Shown piece after piece: positions 17,086 through 26,853 of a stretch of DNA of 64,000 bases. The notes beneath the pieces were generated by a model. That model made no database searches, had not been told where the DNA came from, and saw nothing but the letters and a program-made list of their open reading frames with translations. The stretch comes from Microvirga pudoricolor (lineage in GTDB: Bacteria; Pseudomonadota; Alphaproteobacteria; Rhizobiales; Beijerinckiaceae): NCBI RefSeq assembly GCF_016892705.1, contig NZ_JAFEMB010000003.1:227501-291500 (forward strand). The letters run 5' to 3'. Made by a program: the position numbers and the translations under genes. Position 1 is the first letter of the stretch, and each line of letters opens with the position of its first letter.

Positions 17086-18069
17086 ATGTCGATGACACTC
17101 AATCGCCGCCAATTCGCCGCGCTCGGACTTGGCCTGACGGCCGGCGCTGCCCTGGGACGCGGCGCTCACGCCCAGGCGCCGGCCTTCTTCCGCATCGGCA
17201 CCGGCGGCACGGCGGGCACCTATTATCCCGTCGGCGGCCTGCTGGCGAATGCGATCTCCAATCCGCCGCAGCTCGTCCTGACGGCGCAGGCCTCCAATGG
17301 TTCGGTCGCCAACGTGAATTCCATCGTGTCCGGCGCTCTGGAATCCGGCTTCAGTCAGGCTGATGTGGCCTACTGGGCCTATACCGGCACCGGGCTGTTC
17401 GACGGCAAGGGCAAGATGGAGGATCTGCGCCTCGTCGCGAACCTCTATCCCGAGAGCATCCATCTCGTGGCGGCGAAATCCGCCAACATCAAATCGGTGG
17501 CCGACCTCAAGGGCAAGCGCGTCTCCATGGACGAGCCGGGCTCCGGCACCCTCGTGGATTCCCGCATCATCCTGAACGCCTGGGGCCTCAAGGAGAGTGA
17601 CGTCAAGGCGGATTTCCTCAAGCCGAACCAGGCCGCGGAGCGGATGCGTGACGGCGGCATGGACGCGTTCTTCTTCGTCGGCGGCTATCCGACCAGCGCG
17701 ATCACGGAACTGGCCGCGACCGGCGGAGGCGTCGATATCGTGCCGCTGACGGGGCCGGAGGCGGACGCGATCCTGAAACAGTACACATTCTTCGCGGCCG
17801 ATGAAATTCCGGCGAACACCTACAAGAATGTCGGCGCCGCCAAGACTCTCGCGGTCGGTGCGCAGTGGATCACGTCCGCCAAGGTGCCGGACGCGGTGGT
17901 GTACGAGGTGGTCAAGGGCCTCTGGAGCGACAAGACCCGCGCCGCGCTCGATGCCGGTCACGCCAAGGGCAAGGCCATCGTCAAGGCGAACGCGCTGGCG
18001 GGCGCCGGCATCCCGGTTCACAACGGCGCCGCCAAGTTCTATCGCGAAGCCGGTCTCCTCAAGAGCTGA
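17086..18069 (+). CDS. TAXI-family TRAP transporter solute-binding protein (first system)
   Basis: Periplasmic receptor of 327 residues. A twin-arginine signal (NRRQFAALGLGLTAG) ends near AHAQ; the mature protein begins FFRIGTGGTAGTYYPVGGLLA, the hallmark of the TAXI family. Further family motifs are the VAKS-type LVAAKSANIKSVADLKGKRVS and DEIPANTYKN. It starts at ATG 17086 after cagaggg; the open frame extends further left without sequence resembling the family. The fused permease follows after 71 bp containing a strong hairpin. The aldolase, dehydratase and dehydrogenase downstream suggest a sugar-acid ligand. Confidence 0.9.
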   Translation: MSMTLNRRQFAALGLGLTAGAALGRGAHAQAPAFFRIGTGGTAGTYYPVGGLLANAISNPPQLVLTAQASNGSVANVNSIVSGALESGFSQADVAYWAYTGTGLFDGKGKMEDLRLVANLYPESIHLVAAKSANIKSVADLKGKRVSMDEPGSGTLVDSRIILNAWGLKESDVKADFLKPNQAAERMRDGGMDAFFFVGGYPTSAITELAATGGGVDIVPLTGPEADAILKQYTFFAADEIPANTYKNVGAAKTLAVGAQWITSAKVPDAVVYEVVKGLWSDKTRAALDAGHAKGKAIVKANALAGAGIPVHNGAAKFYREAGLLKS

Positions 18070-18090
18070 TCCCTGTCCACCGTCGATCAT

Positions 18091-18116
18091 GCCTCCCACG
18101 GTGCGCCGTGGGAGGC
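18091..18116 (+). terminator. Hairpin between TAXI receptor and permease genes
   Basis: Perfect 11-bp stem, GCCTCCCACGG at 18091-18101 and CCGTGGGAGGC at 18106-18116, with a TGCG loop, followed by TCTTTGTT. The T-run is weak, so partial termination or mRNA protection of the receptor message is likelier than a full stop. Confidence 0.6.
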
Positions 18117-18140
18117 TCTTTGTTGCTGAGCGAGACCTCC

Positions 18141-20312
18141 ATGTCCCAAGCCGATCCGTCCGTCATCGTCGAGAACCGCAGCCTCGAGGAGAAATTCGAT
18201 CCCGAGATGCGCTTCCGGCCTCTCCTGCCGGGGACCGCGTGGCTCGTGGCGGGCCTGCTCTTCGCCCTGTCGATGTTCCACTACTATACGGCGGGGTTCG
18301 GCCTGTTGCGGGAGGTCACCCACCGCGGCATCCACATGGCCTTCGTGCTGGGCCTGATCTTCCTGGTCTTCGCCGCGTTCAAGGCGGACCAGGACCGCGT
18401 CATCCCGTCCTCTCTCTGGCGCCCGGGCGGCATCGCCCTGCCGGATTGGATCCTGGGAGCGGCCGCGGTCGTCTCCAGCCTTTACGTACCGTGGATCTTC
18501 AGCGAGCTCGCCTTTCGGGTCGGCAATCCCAGCGTGACGGACGTGGCCATGGGAACGGCCCTGATCGTCGTGCTGCTGGAGGCCACGCGCCGGTCGGTCG
18601 GCTGGCCGCTGCCGGTCATCGCCATCGTGATGATGCTCTATGCCTATTTCGGCCCGTCCATGCCGGGGATCCTGCAGCATCCCGGCGCATCCTGGTCCAA
18701 CATCGTCAACCACCTCTACCTGACGAGCCAGGGCATCTACGGCATCGCCTTGGGCGTCGTCGCCACCTACGTGTTTCACTACGTGCTGTTCGGCGTGCTG
18801 GCCACGCGGGTGGGTCTCGGCAAGCTCTTCATCGATCTCGCCACCGCCGTTGCGGGGCGTTACGCGGGCGGGCCCGCGAAGGTCTCGATCTTCGGCTCGG
18901 CCCTGTTCGGCATGATCTCGGGCTCGTCCATCGCCAACACGGTCACGGTGGGATCGCTCACGATCCCGGCGATGATCCGCGTGGGCTACAAGCGTCACTT
19001 CGCGGCGGCGGTCGAGTCGGCCGCCTCCACGGGCGGGCAGATCACGCCGCCGATCATGGGCGCGGCCGCGTTCCTGATGGTCGAGTTTCTGAACGTATCC
19101 TACCAGACCGTCATCCTGGCCGCCATCGTGCCGGCCTGCATGCACTTCTTCGGCGTCTTCATGCAGGTGCATTTCGAGGCCAAGCGGGCCGGCCTCAAGG
19201 GGCTTCCGGCGGATGAATTGCCGAAGCCCGCCCAGGTTCTGCGCGAGGGCTGGCAGACCATCATGCCCCTGGCCGTGCTCCTGATGGTGCTGTTCTCCGG
19301 GTTCACGCCTTATCTGGCGGCCTTCTGGGGCATCACGGCCTGCGTGGTCGTCGGCGCAACCCGCGTGCCGGCGATCAATCTGGGCTTCCTGGCCGCGATC
19401 GCGATTGCCATCGCGACGGGATTCCTCACGAACCTCGCCTTCTCGGTGCCGGCGCTTCTCTTCGTCGGGGCGCTGCTGGTTTACACTTGGATCCGCACGG
19501 ACGAAGGCAAGGCCAAGGTGATCGACCTCATCGACGCCTTCGTGGTGGGCGCCAAGTACGCCATCAGCGTCGGTGCCGCAGCCGCGACGGTGGGCATCAT
19601 CGTCGGCATCGTCACGCTCACGGGCGTCGGCTTCAAGATCTCGTTCATCGTAACGTCCTTCGCGGCGCAACTGGCCGAGACGGTCGGAGCGTTCCTGCCC
19701 GCGTGGCTGGCCGGCGCCAAGGGCCTGACCCTGTTCTTCACCCTGCTGATGACGGCGGTCGTGTGCATCCTGCTCGGATGCGGCGTTCCGACGACCGCGA
19801 ACTACATCATCATGGTGACTGTGGCGGCGCCAGCACTCGGCCTTCTCGGCGTTGCGCCCATCGTGGCCCATTTCTTCGTGTTCTATTACGGCGTGCTGGC
19901 GGACATCACGCCGCCGGTGGCGCTGGCGGCCTATGCGGGGGCCAGCATGGCGGGGGCCGATCCGTTCAAGACCGGCAACACGGCCTTCCGCCTCGGGCTC
20001 GGCAAGGTCCTGGTGCCGTTTGTGTTCGTCTACGGTCCCGCCATGCTCATCGTCACGCCGGAATTCACCTGGCCAAGCTTCCTGTTCGTGACCTTCTGCG
20101 CCATGGCCGGAATCGTCTTGCTGTCGGCCGCCTTCGCGGGCTATGCCCTGGCGCCCTTGCGGGCTTGGGAGCGGTGGCTGGCGGGCATTGCCGCCCTGCC
20201 GATCATCGCCCCTGAGCTGATTTCGACCTTGATCGGGCTTGCCCTCGCGGCGCCTGTCGTGGTCTCACAGCTCTCGCGGGCCCGCACGGCGCGAACACTG
20301 GCGCCCGCCTGA
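18141..20312 (+). CDS. TRAP transporter fused permease (DctQM type, first TAXI system)
   Basis: Membrane protein of 723 residues joining the small (Q) and large (M) TRAP subunits, as usual in TAXI systems. An N-terminal group of helices is followed by the M domain with FGSALFGMISGSSIANTVTVGSLTIP and ESAASTGGQITPPIMGAAAFLMVEF, then GCGVPTTANYIIMVTVAAPAL and FYYGVLADITPPVALAAYAGA. It imports the solute using the sodium or proton gradient. ATG 18141 is chosen because the protein preceding it in frame only reads across the receptor gene. The aldolase gene starts 33 bp downstream. Confidence 0.9.
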   Translation: MSQADPSVIVENRSLEEKFDPEMRFRPLLPGTAWLVAGLLFALSMFHYYTAGFGLLREVTHRGIHMAFVLGLIFLVFAAFKADQDRVIPSSLWRPGGIALPDWILGAAAVVSSLYVPWIFSELAFRVGNPSVTDVAMGTALIVVLLEATRRSVGWPLPVIAIVMMLYAYFGPSMPGILQHPGASWSNIVNHLYLTSQGIYGIALGVVATYVFHYVLFGVLATRVGLGKLFIDLATAVAGRYAGGPAKVSIFGSALFGMISGSSIANTVTVGSLTIPAMIRVGYKRHFAAAVESAASTGGQITPPIMGAAAFLMVEFLNVSYQTVILAAIVPACMHFFGVFMQVHFEAKRAGLKGLPADELPKPAQVLREGWQTIMPLAVLLMVLFSGFTPYLAAFWGITACVVVGATRVPAINLGFLAAIAIAIATGFLTNLAFSVPALLFVGALLVYTWIRTDEGKAKVIDLIDAFVVGAKYAISVGAAAATVGIIVGIVTLTGVGFKISFIVTSFAAQLAETVGAFLPAWLAGAKGLTLFFTLLMTAVVCILLGCGVPTTANYIIMVTVAAPALGLLGVAPIVAHFFVFYYGVLADITPPVALAAYAGASMAGADPFKTGNTAFRLGLGKVLVPFVFVYGPAMLIVTPEFTWPSFLFVTFCAMAGIVLLSAAFAGYALAPLRAWERWLAGIAALPIIAPELISTLIGLALAAPVVVSQLSRARTARTLAPA

Positions 20313-20345
20313 CGTTGACGGCGGTCGCCACCACACGAGGACATC

Positions 20346-20993
20346 ATGATGAACAAGACCGAGACGCTTCGAGGCTATGCCAGGCTCGCCCCCGTGATCC
20401 CGGTCGTGACCATCGAGGATGCGCGGCTCAGCATCGACCTGGCGCAGACCCTGGTCGAGGCGGGGCTTCCGGTCGTGGAGGTGACCCTTCGCACGCCCGC
20501 AGCCCTCGACGCCATTGCGGCCATCGCTAAGGCCGTGCCGGACGCGGTGGTGGCCGCCGGCACAGTCCTTCATCCCTCTCAGATCAAGGAAGTGGCGGAC
20601 GCCGGCGCCAAGTTCATCGTGACGCCCGGCACGCCTCTGCGCCTCGCCGAGGCCTTGGCGGAAGCTCCGATCCCCGTCATGCCGGGCTGCTCGACGGTGT
20701 CCGAGGCCATGGGGCTATCGAGCCTCGGCTTCGAGGCTCTGAAATTCTTCCCCGCCATGGCGTCCGGCGGCGCCGCCTGGCTCAAGGGCGTGCAGGGACC
20801 GCTGCCGAAGCTCGGTTTCTGCCCGACGGGCGGTGTGGATCTCGCCAATGCGCCGAGCCTTCTGGCCCTATCGAATGTCCTGTGCGTCGGCGGCACCTGG
20901 ATGGCCCCGCAGGCCGCCCTGAAGGCGGGCGATTTCAAGACCATCGGCACCTTGGCGCGTGAAGCTGCGGCTTTGCGCCCACGGCGGGATTGA
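20346..20993 (+). CDS. eda: 2-dehydro-3-deoxy-phosphogluconate aldolase family (KDPG aldolase)
   Basis: Class I aldolase of 215 residues that cleaves KDPG (or a related 2-keto-3-deoxy-6-phospho sugar acid) to pyruvate and a phosphotriose. The general base Glu is in VVEVTLRTP, AAGTVLHPSQI is the conserved loop, and the Schiff-base lysine is in EALKFFPA, with CPTGGVDLAN forming the phosphate site. It sits directly behind the TAXI permease, a likely operon. Entner-Doudoroff KDPG is the default substrate; KDPGal is an alternative. Confidence 0.9.
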   Translation: MMNKTETLRGYARLAPVIPVVTIEDARLSIDLAQTLVEAGLPVVEVTLRTPAALDAIAAIAKAVPDAVVAAGTVLHPSQIKEVADAGAKFIVTPGTPLRLAEALAEAPIPVMPGCSTVSEAMGLSSLGFEALKFFPAMASGGAAWLKGVQGPLPKLGFCPTGGVDLANAPSLLALSNVLCVGGTWMAPQAALKAGDFKTIGTLAREAAALRPRRD

Positions 20994-21053
20994 ACCAATC
21001 CGCCCAAGTCCCGTTAGGCCCATGCTCAGCCAAACCTTAAGCGGGAGGAAAAA

Positions 21054-21830
21054 ATGTTCGATCCGAAAGCGATGCTCGATGCCCTGATCGGTGCCGCATC
21101 CCGTCCGGGACAGGACCCGGCAGGGCAGGGCGGCAAAGCTCCGGCTCCCACGGGCAATCCTCTCGCGGGCCAATCGTCCGACCAGCTCATCGGCAAGGTC
21201 AGGGACGTCATCGCCCAGAACCCGAAATTGAGCCAAGCGGCTTTCCTGGGCCTGGTCGGGCTCATGTTCGGCAAGCGCAAATCGGGTGGCATCTCCAGCA
21301 GCATCGCCAAGCTCGGCGGCTTGGCGGCCATCGGAGGGCTTGCCTACAAAGCCTATCAAGGTTGGCAGTCCCAGCAGGGCGCGGCCACGCCGGTCAATGC
21401 CACCCAACGCCCTTTCCCGGTCGAGCCTGACGCGCTTGGGGTTCCGGAGCAGTCGCGCTTCCATCCGGTATCGCAAACGGAGGACGACGCCCTGCTGTAC
21501 CTGCGCGCCATGGTAGCGGCGGCGGCCTCTGACGGCCAAGTCGATGCGGCGGAGCGGGCCCGCATCGTCAAAGGCATGACCGAAGCCGGCCTCGATCCGG
21601 AGGCGACACGCTGGCTCGAGTCGGAACTGGCATCGCCCGCCGACGTCGAGGAACTTGCCGCCAACGTCAACACCCCGGAAAAGGCCGCTCAGGTCTACGC
21701 CGCGGCCCGTATCGCCATCGATCCCGACACCATGCAGGAGCGCGAGTTCCTCCGCCTGCTGGCCCAGTCGCTGGACCTCGACCAGGCGTTTCGGTCCCAG
21801 ATCGAGGAGACCATCGGGGCGGCGCGCTAG
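21054..21830 (+). CDS. DUF533 / TerB-like protein (YebE family)
   Basis: Protein of 258 residues. The N-terminal third is low-complexity, Gly/Pro/Gln-rich, with a possible hydrophobic helix near AAFLGLVGLMFG. The C-terminal half from about residue 140 (ALLYLRAMVAAAASDGQVDAAERARIV) is a helical TerB-like domain, ending in REFLRLLAQSLDLDQAFRSQIEETI. Such DUF533 proteins are inner-membrane or membrane-associated with no agreed function. The ribosome site gggagg precedes the ATG by six bases. Nothing ties it to the sugar-acid genes on either side except strand. Confidence 0.82.
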   Translation: MFDPKAMLDALIGAASRPGQDPAGQGGKAPAPTGNPLAGQSSDQLIGKVRDVIAQNPKLSQAAFLGLVGLMFGKRKSGGISSSIAKLGGLAAIGGLAYKAYQGWQSQQGAATPVNATQRPFPVEPDALGVPEQSRFHPVSQTEDDALLYLRAMVAAAASDGQVDAAERARIVKGMTEAGLDPEATRWLESELASPADVEELAANVNTPEKAAQVYAAARIAIDPDTMQEREFLRLLAQSLDLDQAFRSQIEETIGAAR

Positions 21831-21995
21831 GGCCCCGCTCGGTCCCGCCAGCGCAAATCGCATCGAACCGCTCGCCCCGGAGGCCCGGCCCCTCTGGGGC
21901 GAGCGCGTGGGCCTGGGGTGATCCAAAAAGCCATTCCCGCTCCCCCGCAAATCGCGCTATACGCATTGAAGGATTTCTAAATAAGGACAAGCGGC

Positions 21996-23804
21996 ATGGC
22001 TGAGAGGCCTCACCGGCGTACGCCCGATCAACTGCGCTCCAGGCTGTGGTTCGACAATCCCGACAATCCGGGCATGACGGCGCTCTATCTCGAGCGCTAC
22101 CTGAACTACGGCCTGACCGGCAAGGAGCTGCAGTCCAAGAAGCCAATCATCGGCATCGCCCAGACCGGCTCGGACCTCTCGCCCTGCAACCGGCATCATC
22201 TCGACCTCGCCAAGCGCGTTCGCGACGGCATCACGGCAGCGGGCGGCGTCGCCTTCGAGTTCCCCTGCCATCCCATCCAGGAAACCGGCAAGCGCCCCAC
22301 GGCCTGCCTTGACCGCAACCTTTCCTACCTGTCCCTGGTCGAAGTTCTCTACGGCTATCCGCTGGACGGCGTCGTTCTGCTCACGGGTTGCGACAAGACG
22401 ATGCCGGCCTGCATCATGGCGGCCGCGACGGTGAACATTCCGGCGATCTCACTGAATGTGGGCCCGATGCTCAACGGCTGGCACAACGGCGAACGGACGG
22501 GCTCCGGCACCATCGTGTGGAAGGCGCGCGAGCGTCATGCGGCGGGCGACATCGACTATCATCAGTTCATGGACATCGTGGGATCGTCGGCCCCGTCGGT
22601 CGGCCATTGCAACACCATGGGCACCGCCTCGACCATGAATGCCCTCGCGGAGGCGCTCGGCATGTCGCTGCCGGGCTCCGCGGCCATTCCGGCTCCCTAT
22701 CGCGAGCGCGGGCAGGCGGCCTACGAGACAGGCCTGCGCATCGTCGACATGGTCTGGGAGGATCTGAAGCCCTCCGACATCATGACCCGCGAAGCGTTCG
22801 AGAACGTCATCGTTGCGAACGCGGCCATCGGCGGCTCTACCAACGCGCCGGTCCACATCAACGCGATCGCCAAGCATATCGGCGTGGACCTCACCTGTGA
22901 CGATTGGGAGAAGTACGGGTTCGACATTCCGCTTCTGGTCAACATGCAGCCTGCCGGCTTCTACCTCGGCGAGGAATACTACCGCGCGGGCGGCCTTCCG
23001 GCCGTGATGGCGGAGCTGATCCAGGCCGGCAAGATCCACGAGAACGCGATCACCTGCAACGGCAAGACCATCGGCGATAATTGCCGCGGCAAGTTCACCT
23101 GGGACCGGGACCTGATCCTGCCCTACGACAAGCCCCTGAAGGAAAGAGCGGGCTTCCTCAACCTCAAGGGCACCCTGTTCGACTCGGCCATCATGAAGAC
23201 AAGCGTGATCAGCCAGGAGTTTCAGGACCGCTACCTCAACAATCCGGACGATCCCAACGCCTTCGAGGGCCCCGTTGTGGTCTTCGACGGACCGGAGGAC
23301 TACCATCACCGCATCGACGATCCGTCGATGCACATCGACGAGCACACGATCCTGATCATGCGCGGCGCCGGCCCCATCGGCTATCCGGGCGCGGCCGAGG
23401 TGGTGAACATGCAGCCACCGGGCGCGCTCATCAAGAAGGGCGTTCTCTCGCTGCCCTGCATCGGCGACGGGCGCCAGTCGGGAACGTCGGGCACACCGTC
23501 CATCCTCAACGCCTCCCCCGAAGCGGCGGCGGGCGGCGGCTTGGCGTTGCTGCAGACGGGCGATCGGGTGCGCATCGATCTCAACAAGCGCAGCGCCGAC
23601 ATCCTGATCCCGGCAGAAGAACTCCAGCGGCGCCGGGCCGATCTGGAGGCGCGGGGCGGCTACGCCTATCCGGCGAGCCAGACGCCGTGGCAGGAGATCC
23701 AGCGCTCCATGGTGGATCAGCTCTCGGAAGGCATGGTCCTCAAGCCCGCCGTGAAATACCAGCGCGTCGCGCAAACCTTCGGGGTCCCGCGCGACAACCA
23801 CTGA
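21996..23804 (+). CDS. IlvD/Edd-family dehydratase, probable sugar-acid dehydratase
   Basis: Fe-S dehydratase of 602 residues. The three cluster cysteines lie at 64 (SPCNRHH), 132 ([10 protein letters not shown]) and 205 (GHCNTMG). The sequence resembles the aldonate/pentonate branch (L-arabinonate, D-xylonate, galactonate dehydratases) rather than IlvD itself, for example in [28 protein letters not shown] and the ending [15 protein letters not shown]. It would dehydrate an aldonic acid to a 2-keto-3-deoxy acid. With the KDPG-type aldolase and the TAXI importer nearby, a sugar-acid route is likely. True dihydroxy-acid dehydratase activity cannot be excluded by eye. Confidence 0.87.
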   Translation: MAERPHRRTPDQLRSRLWFDNPDNPGMTALYLERYLNYGLTGKELQSKKPIIGIAQTGSDLSPCNRHHLDLAKRVRDGITAAGGVAFEFPCHPIQETGKRPTACLDRNLSYLSLVEVLYGYPLDGVVLLTGCDKTMPACIMAAATVNIPAISLNVGPMLNGWHNGERTGSGTIVWKARERHAAGDIDYHQFMDIVGSSAPSVGHCNTMGTASTMNALAEALGMSLPGSAAIPAPYRERGQAAYETGLRIVDMVWEDLKPSDIMTREAFENVIVANAAIGGSTNAPVHINAIAKHIGVDLTCDDWEKYGFDIPLLVNMQPAGFYLGEEYYRAGGLPAVMAELIQAGKIHENAITCNGKTIGDNCRGKFTWDRDLILPYDKPLKERAGFLNLKGTLFDSAIMKTSVISQEFQDRYLNNPDDPNAFEGPVVVFDGPEDYHHRIDDPSMHIDEHTILIMRGAGPIGYPGAAEVVNMQPPGALIKKGVLSLPCIGDGRQSGTSGTPSILNASPEAAAGGGLALLQTGDRVRIDLNKRSADILIPAEELQRRRADLEARGGYAYPASQTPWQEIQRSMVDQLSEGMVLKPAVKYQRVAQTFGVPRDNH

Positions 23805-23824
23805 CGCTCAACGATGCTTCATGG

Positions 23825-23857
23825 AAAAAGGCAGGTCTCGCAACCTGCCTTTCTTTT
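23825..23857. terminator. Bidirectional intrinsic terminator
   Basis: Stem GGCAGGT (23830-23836) and ACCTGCC (23843-23849) with a six-base loop, flanked by AAAAA on the left and TTTCTTTT on the right. It separates the convergent dehydratase and dehydrogenase genes and can stop transcription both ways. Confidence 0.85.
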
Positions 23858-23862
23858 ATGCT

Positions 23863-24828
23863 CTATTTTTTCCAGGGCGTTTCCGGAACGGGCGTCACGG
23901 GCCCCTTGCCGGCGAACCAGGATGTGAGGTTGTCGACCAGGAGCTGGCCCATGCCGTTGCGGGTGTGAACCGACGCGGATGCCACATGGGGCAGGAGCAC
24001 CACGTGGTCCATGTCGATCAGTTCCTGCGGCACCCGAGGCTCATCGTCGAACACGTCGAGACCGGCCGTCAGAATGGTGCCGGATTTCAGGGCCTCGATC
24101 AGAGCCCTTTCGTCCACCACGCTGCCGCGCGCCACGTTGATGAGGACACCCTGCGGCCCGAGCGCCCGGAGCACGTCCGCGTTCACGAGATGCCGCGTTC
24201 CGGCGCCGCCGGGCGTGATGGCGATGAGTACGTCCACGGCCTCCGCCATGCCGATCAGGGTCGGGTGGTACGCATACGTCACACCGTCCTGGCGGGTGCG
24301 GCCGTGATAGGCGATGTGAACGCCGAAGCCTTCGAGCCGCTGCGCGATGGCCTTCCCGATGCGCCCCAGACCGATGATGCCGATCTTGCGCTCGCGCAGC
24401 GTCGCCGAGAGCGGAAAGGGTTTCTCGAGCCAGCGGCCGGCCCGCAGATAGCGGTCCGATTGCGGGATCTGCCTCAGGGTCGCGATGAGCAGCCCGATGG
24501 CCAGATCCGCCACTTCGTCGTTCAGCACATCCGGTGTGTTGGTTACGATGACGCCGCGCTCGCCCGCCTCCCTGGCGTCAACGTTGTCGTAGCCCACGCC
24601 AAAGCCCGAGATGATCTCCAGGTTCGGCAGGAGATCGAACAAGGCGGTATCGGCCCGCCGCGGCGACGAGGTGCTCAGAGCGATGCCGCGGATGCGCGGC
24701 GCGACCTCGCGGAGCGCGGCATCGGGGTCGCTGGCTTCCCAGATCCGATGGACCGTAAAGGCTTCGTCGAGTTTATCCATGGTTGCGGGCAGCATGGGGG
24801 CCAGCATCAGCACGTCGGGGCGAGTCAT
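23863..24828 (-). CDS. D-2-hydroxyacid dehydrogenase (glyoxylate/hydroxypyruvate reductase-like)
   Basis: NAD(P)-dependent enzyme of 321 residues that reduces a 2-oxo acid such as glyoxylate or hydroxypyruvate. The nucleotide motif GIIGLGRIGKAIA and the catalytic trio are visible: Arg in INVARGSVVDE, Glu in DVFDDEPRVP and His in LLPHVASAS. The length is normal. It lies last in a minus-strand run DMT exporter, TfoX-C protein, dehydrogenase, with a 33-bp gap. It may serve the sugar-acid pathway opposite, but this is position only. Confidence 0.9.
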   Translation of the reverse strand: MTRPDVLMLAPMLPATMDKLDEAFTVHRIWEASDPDAALREVAPRIRGIALSTSSPRRADTALFDLLPNLEIISGFGVGYDNVDAREAGERGVIVTNTPDVLNDEVADLAIGLLIATLRQIPQSDRYLRAGRWLEKPFPLSATLRERKIGIIGLGRIGKAIAQRLEGFGVHIAYHGRTRQDGVTYAYHPTLIGMAEAVDVLIAITPGGAGTRHLVNADVLRALGPQGVLINVARGSVVDERALIEALKSGTILTAGLDVFDDEPRVPQELIDMDHVVLLPHVASASVHTRNGMGQLLVDNLTSWFAGKGPVTPVPETPWKK

Positions 24829-24861
24829 GGTGGGCTCTAAGGCTCCTGTCGGTTGGGGGGA

Positions 24862-25164
24862 TCAGATGGCGCAGCGGGCGGCGGCGCCCTTGCGCAGGGC
24901 GGAGTCGATGGCCTGGGACTGTGCCTGGAGGGCATTCCTCACGTCCAGGGGCAGATCGAGCCCGCCGCAGCCGCGCAGTGCGGCCTCGAGATCGTAGAGG
25001 GCGTTCTGGCTCACCTGCCGGGGCATGACGAATTTCAGGCGGCGATAGGCCTCGACAGCGCCGATGGCTCTCAGATCCGCGATGGTGGCGATGCCGACCT
25101 CGCGCAGCCGCCCCTCGGTCACGGGGCCGAGGCCGGGCGGCGCATGAAGAGGCGTATCGGTCAT
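24862..25164 (-). CDS. TfoX C-terminal domain protein
   Basis: Protein of 100 residues carrying only the C-terminal helix-hairpin-helix part of TfoX/Sxy: PPGLGPVTEGRLREVGIATIADLRAIGAVEAYRRLK. In gammaproteobacteria full TfoX activates competence genes; stand-alone C-terminal proteins are common in Hyphomicrobiales and have no proven role. Its ATG overlaps the stop of the upstream DMT transporter gene by four bases, so the two are translated together. Confidence 0.82.
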   Translation of the reverse strand: MTDTPLHAPPGLGPVTEGRLREVGIATIADLRAIGAVEAYRRLKFVMPRQVSQNALYDLEAALRGCGGLDLPLDVRNALQAQSQAIDSALRKGAAARCAI

Positions 25165-26087
25165 GGGGAAGTGCCGGGATCGACGTGGCGAACGCGTTCA
25201 CGATAGAGCAAATACAAGCCGGACGCGATGATTATCCCGACACCCAGAAACGTCCATTGGTCGGGCCAGTCTCCAAAGAAAATGTAGCCGAAGCTCAGGG
25301 TCCAGATGATCTGGCTGTACATGAACGGCGACAGGATCGGGGCCGGCGCGCGCCGGTGGGCGAGAATCAGCAGCCAATGGCCGAGGGTTCCGAAGACCCC
25401 GGTGGCGAAGAGCAGCACCCAGGCCGTTCCCGAGACCGGTGTGGACCAGATCCAGGGCAGCAGCGGCGTCATGAGGATCACGCCCGCAAAGCCGGAATAG
25501 ACCAGGGTGGTGGCGGAGGAATCATGGGCCGCCAGCATCCGGGTCAGGATGGCGTAGAGCGCGTAGCAGACGGCGCTGCCCAGCGCCAGGAACGCGGCCG
25601 GATGCAGGGTCCCGAGGCCCGGGCGGGTCACCACCAGGATCCCGATGAAACCGACCCCGATGGCCGCGAGGCGATGGGGGCCGGCCCACTCACCCAAGAG
25701 CGGCCCGGCGAGAAGCGCCACGATCAGGGGCGTGGCGAACACGATGGCCGTGTTCTCCACGAGGGGCAGATGCTGCAGGGCGAAGAAGCCGAGGGACGTG
25801 GAGACGAAGAGAATGAGGGAGCGCAGGGCCTGAACACCCGGCCGTTTGGTCTTCAGCACGCCGGGCGTCGTGGCGGGGTTCACGAAAGCCAAGGTGAGAA
25901 GGACGCTGCCGATATAGCGCGCCCAGACCGTGAACAGCGGATCGCCTGTCCGGTTGATCCATTTCGCCGTGGCGTCCAGGCAGCAAAGGCTCACGAGGCC
26001 GAGGCACATGAGGGCGATGCCCGCCAGACGTCGCTTCCGCTGCGCGCGCCCGCTGTCGAGGCTCGGATAGGTCGTGGTGTCTGCCAT
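25161..26087 (-). CDS. DMT-family transporter (EamA)
   Basis: Integral membrane protein of 308 residues with about ten hydrophobic helices in two repeats (EamA domains), e.g. SLILFVSTSLGFFALQHLPLVENTAIVFATPLIVALL in the first half and WTLSFGYIFFGDWPDQWTFLGVGIII in the second by region. Members export amino acids or other small metabolites. The substrate is not inferable. It heads the minus-strand run that includes the TfoX-C gene. Confidence 0.88.
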   Translation of the reverse strand: MADTTTYPSLDSGRAQRKRRLAGIALMCLGLVSLCCLDATAKWINRTGDPLFTVWARYIGSVLLTLAFVNPATTPGVLKTKRPGVQALRSLILFVSTSLGFFALQHLPLVENTAIVFATPLIVALLAGPLLGEWAGPHRLAAIGVGFIGILVVTRPGLGTLHPAAFLALGSAVCYALYAILTRMLAAHDSSATTLVYSGFAGVILMTPLLPWIWSTPVSGTAWVLLFATGVFGTLGHWLLILAHRRAPAPILSPFMYSQIIWTLSFGYIFFGDWPDQWTFLGVGIIIASGLYLLYRERVRHVDPGTSP

Positions 26088-26186
26088 GGGGCGATGCTAT
26101 CGGCCCCTCCCGAAGATAGCGACCGCCAAAAGCGCCGAGGGGCCCTGCGCCTGGATCGGGGCAGAGGCCGAGGGGACGACGCGGGT

Positions 26187-26720
26187 TCAGGCCGCCAGGA
26201 TCGGCCCGGTGACGACGGGCGGCGTGACCGCGTCGTCCGTCTCGTCGAGTTCGTCGTCGGTGATGTCGAACCCGTCGAGGTCGGCGCCGGTGAGCTTGGC
26301 GAGGTTCTTGGCGGAGCGCTTCAAGAGCTTGCGCAGCCGCTTGCGGTCCTTCAAGTCGAAATCCGCCAGCAACTCGTCCTCGACCTCGTTCCAGAGATCG
26401 TCGATGGCGGCGGCTTTCTTCTTGCCTTCCTTGGTGAGCTTGACCCGAACCACCCGGGCATCACCGGCTTCCGTGTGGCGCTCGACGAGCTTCATGGCGG
26501 CCAGGCGCGAGACGGTCTTGGAGGCGGTGGGCGGGCGGACCCGCAGGATGGCCGCGAGTTCCCCCATCGTCATCTTGCCCTCGCTCGCGAGCGCCTGGAG
26601 AACCTGCTCCTGGCCTGCGAAAAGCTCGAGGCCGGCAAGCTTGTCGCCCATCCGGCTCCGATGAAGACGCGACGCCTGGACGAGGGCCCAACCGACACTT
26701 TTCATCCCTGGATGCTTCAT
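26187..26720 (-). CDS. MarR-family transcriptional regulator
   Basis: Winged-helix regulator of 177 residues. The recognition region is GELAAILRVRPPTASKTVSRL and the wing follows with KLVERHTEAGDARVVRVKLTKEG. A roughly 40-residue acidic C-terminal tail (FDITDDELDETDDAV) is longer than usual. ATG 26720 is preferred over GTG 26729 upstream and ATG 26705 downstream. It lies between a DMT exporter and an ABC import operon on the same strand; its target is not evident. Confidence 0.85.
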   Translation of the reverse strand: MKHPGMKSVGWALVQASRLHRSRMGDKLAGLELFAGQEQVLQALASEGKMTMGELAAILRVRPPTASKTVSRLAAMKLVERHTEAGDARVVRVKLTKEGKKKAAAIDDLWNEVEDELLADFDLKDRKRLRKLLKRSAKNLAKLTGADLDGFDITDDELDETDDAVTPPVVTGPILAA

Positions 26721-26853
26721 CCGGTTCACCCGCGTCCTGCATCTTTCCGTCGATGTCTACGCCACCTTGTGGGGCGCGTCATGACGGTTCGATGACAAAA
26801 CCGCGAAAAACAGGCCTCTCGGACCATATTCCTACAGATGAGATGGGTGAACC

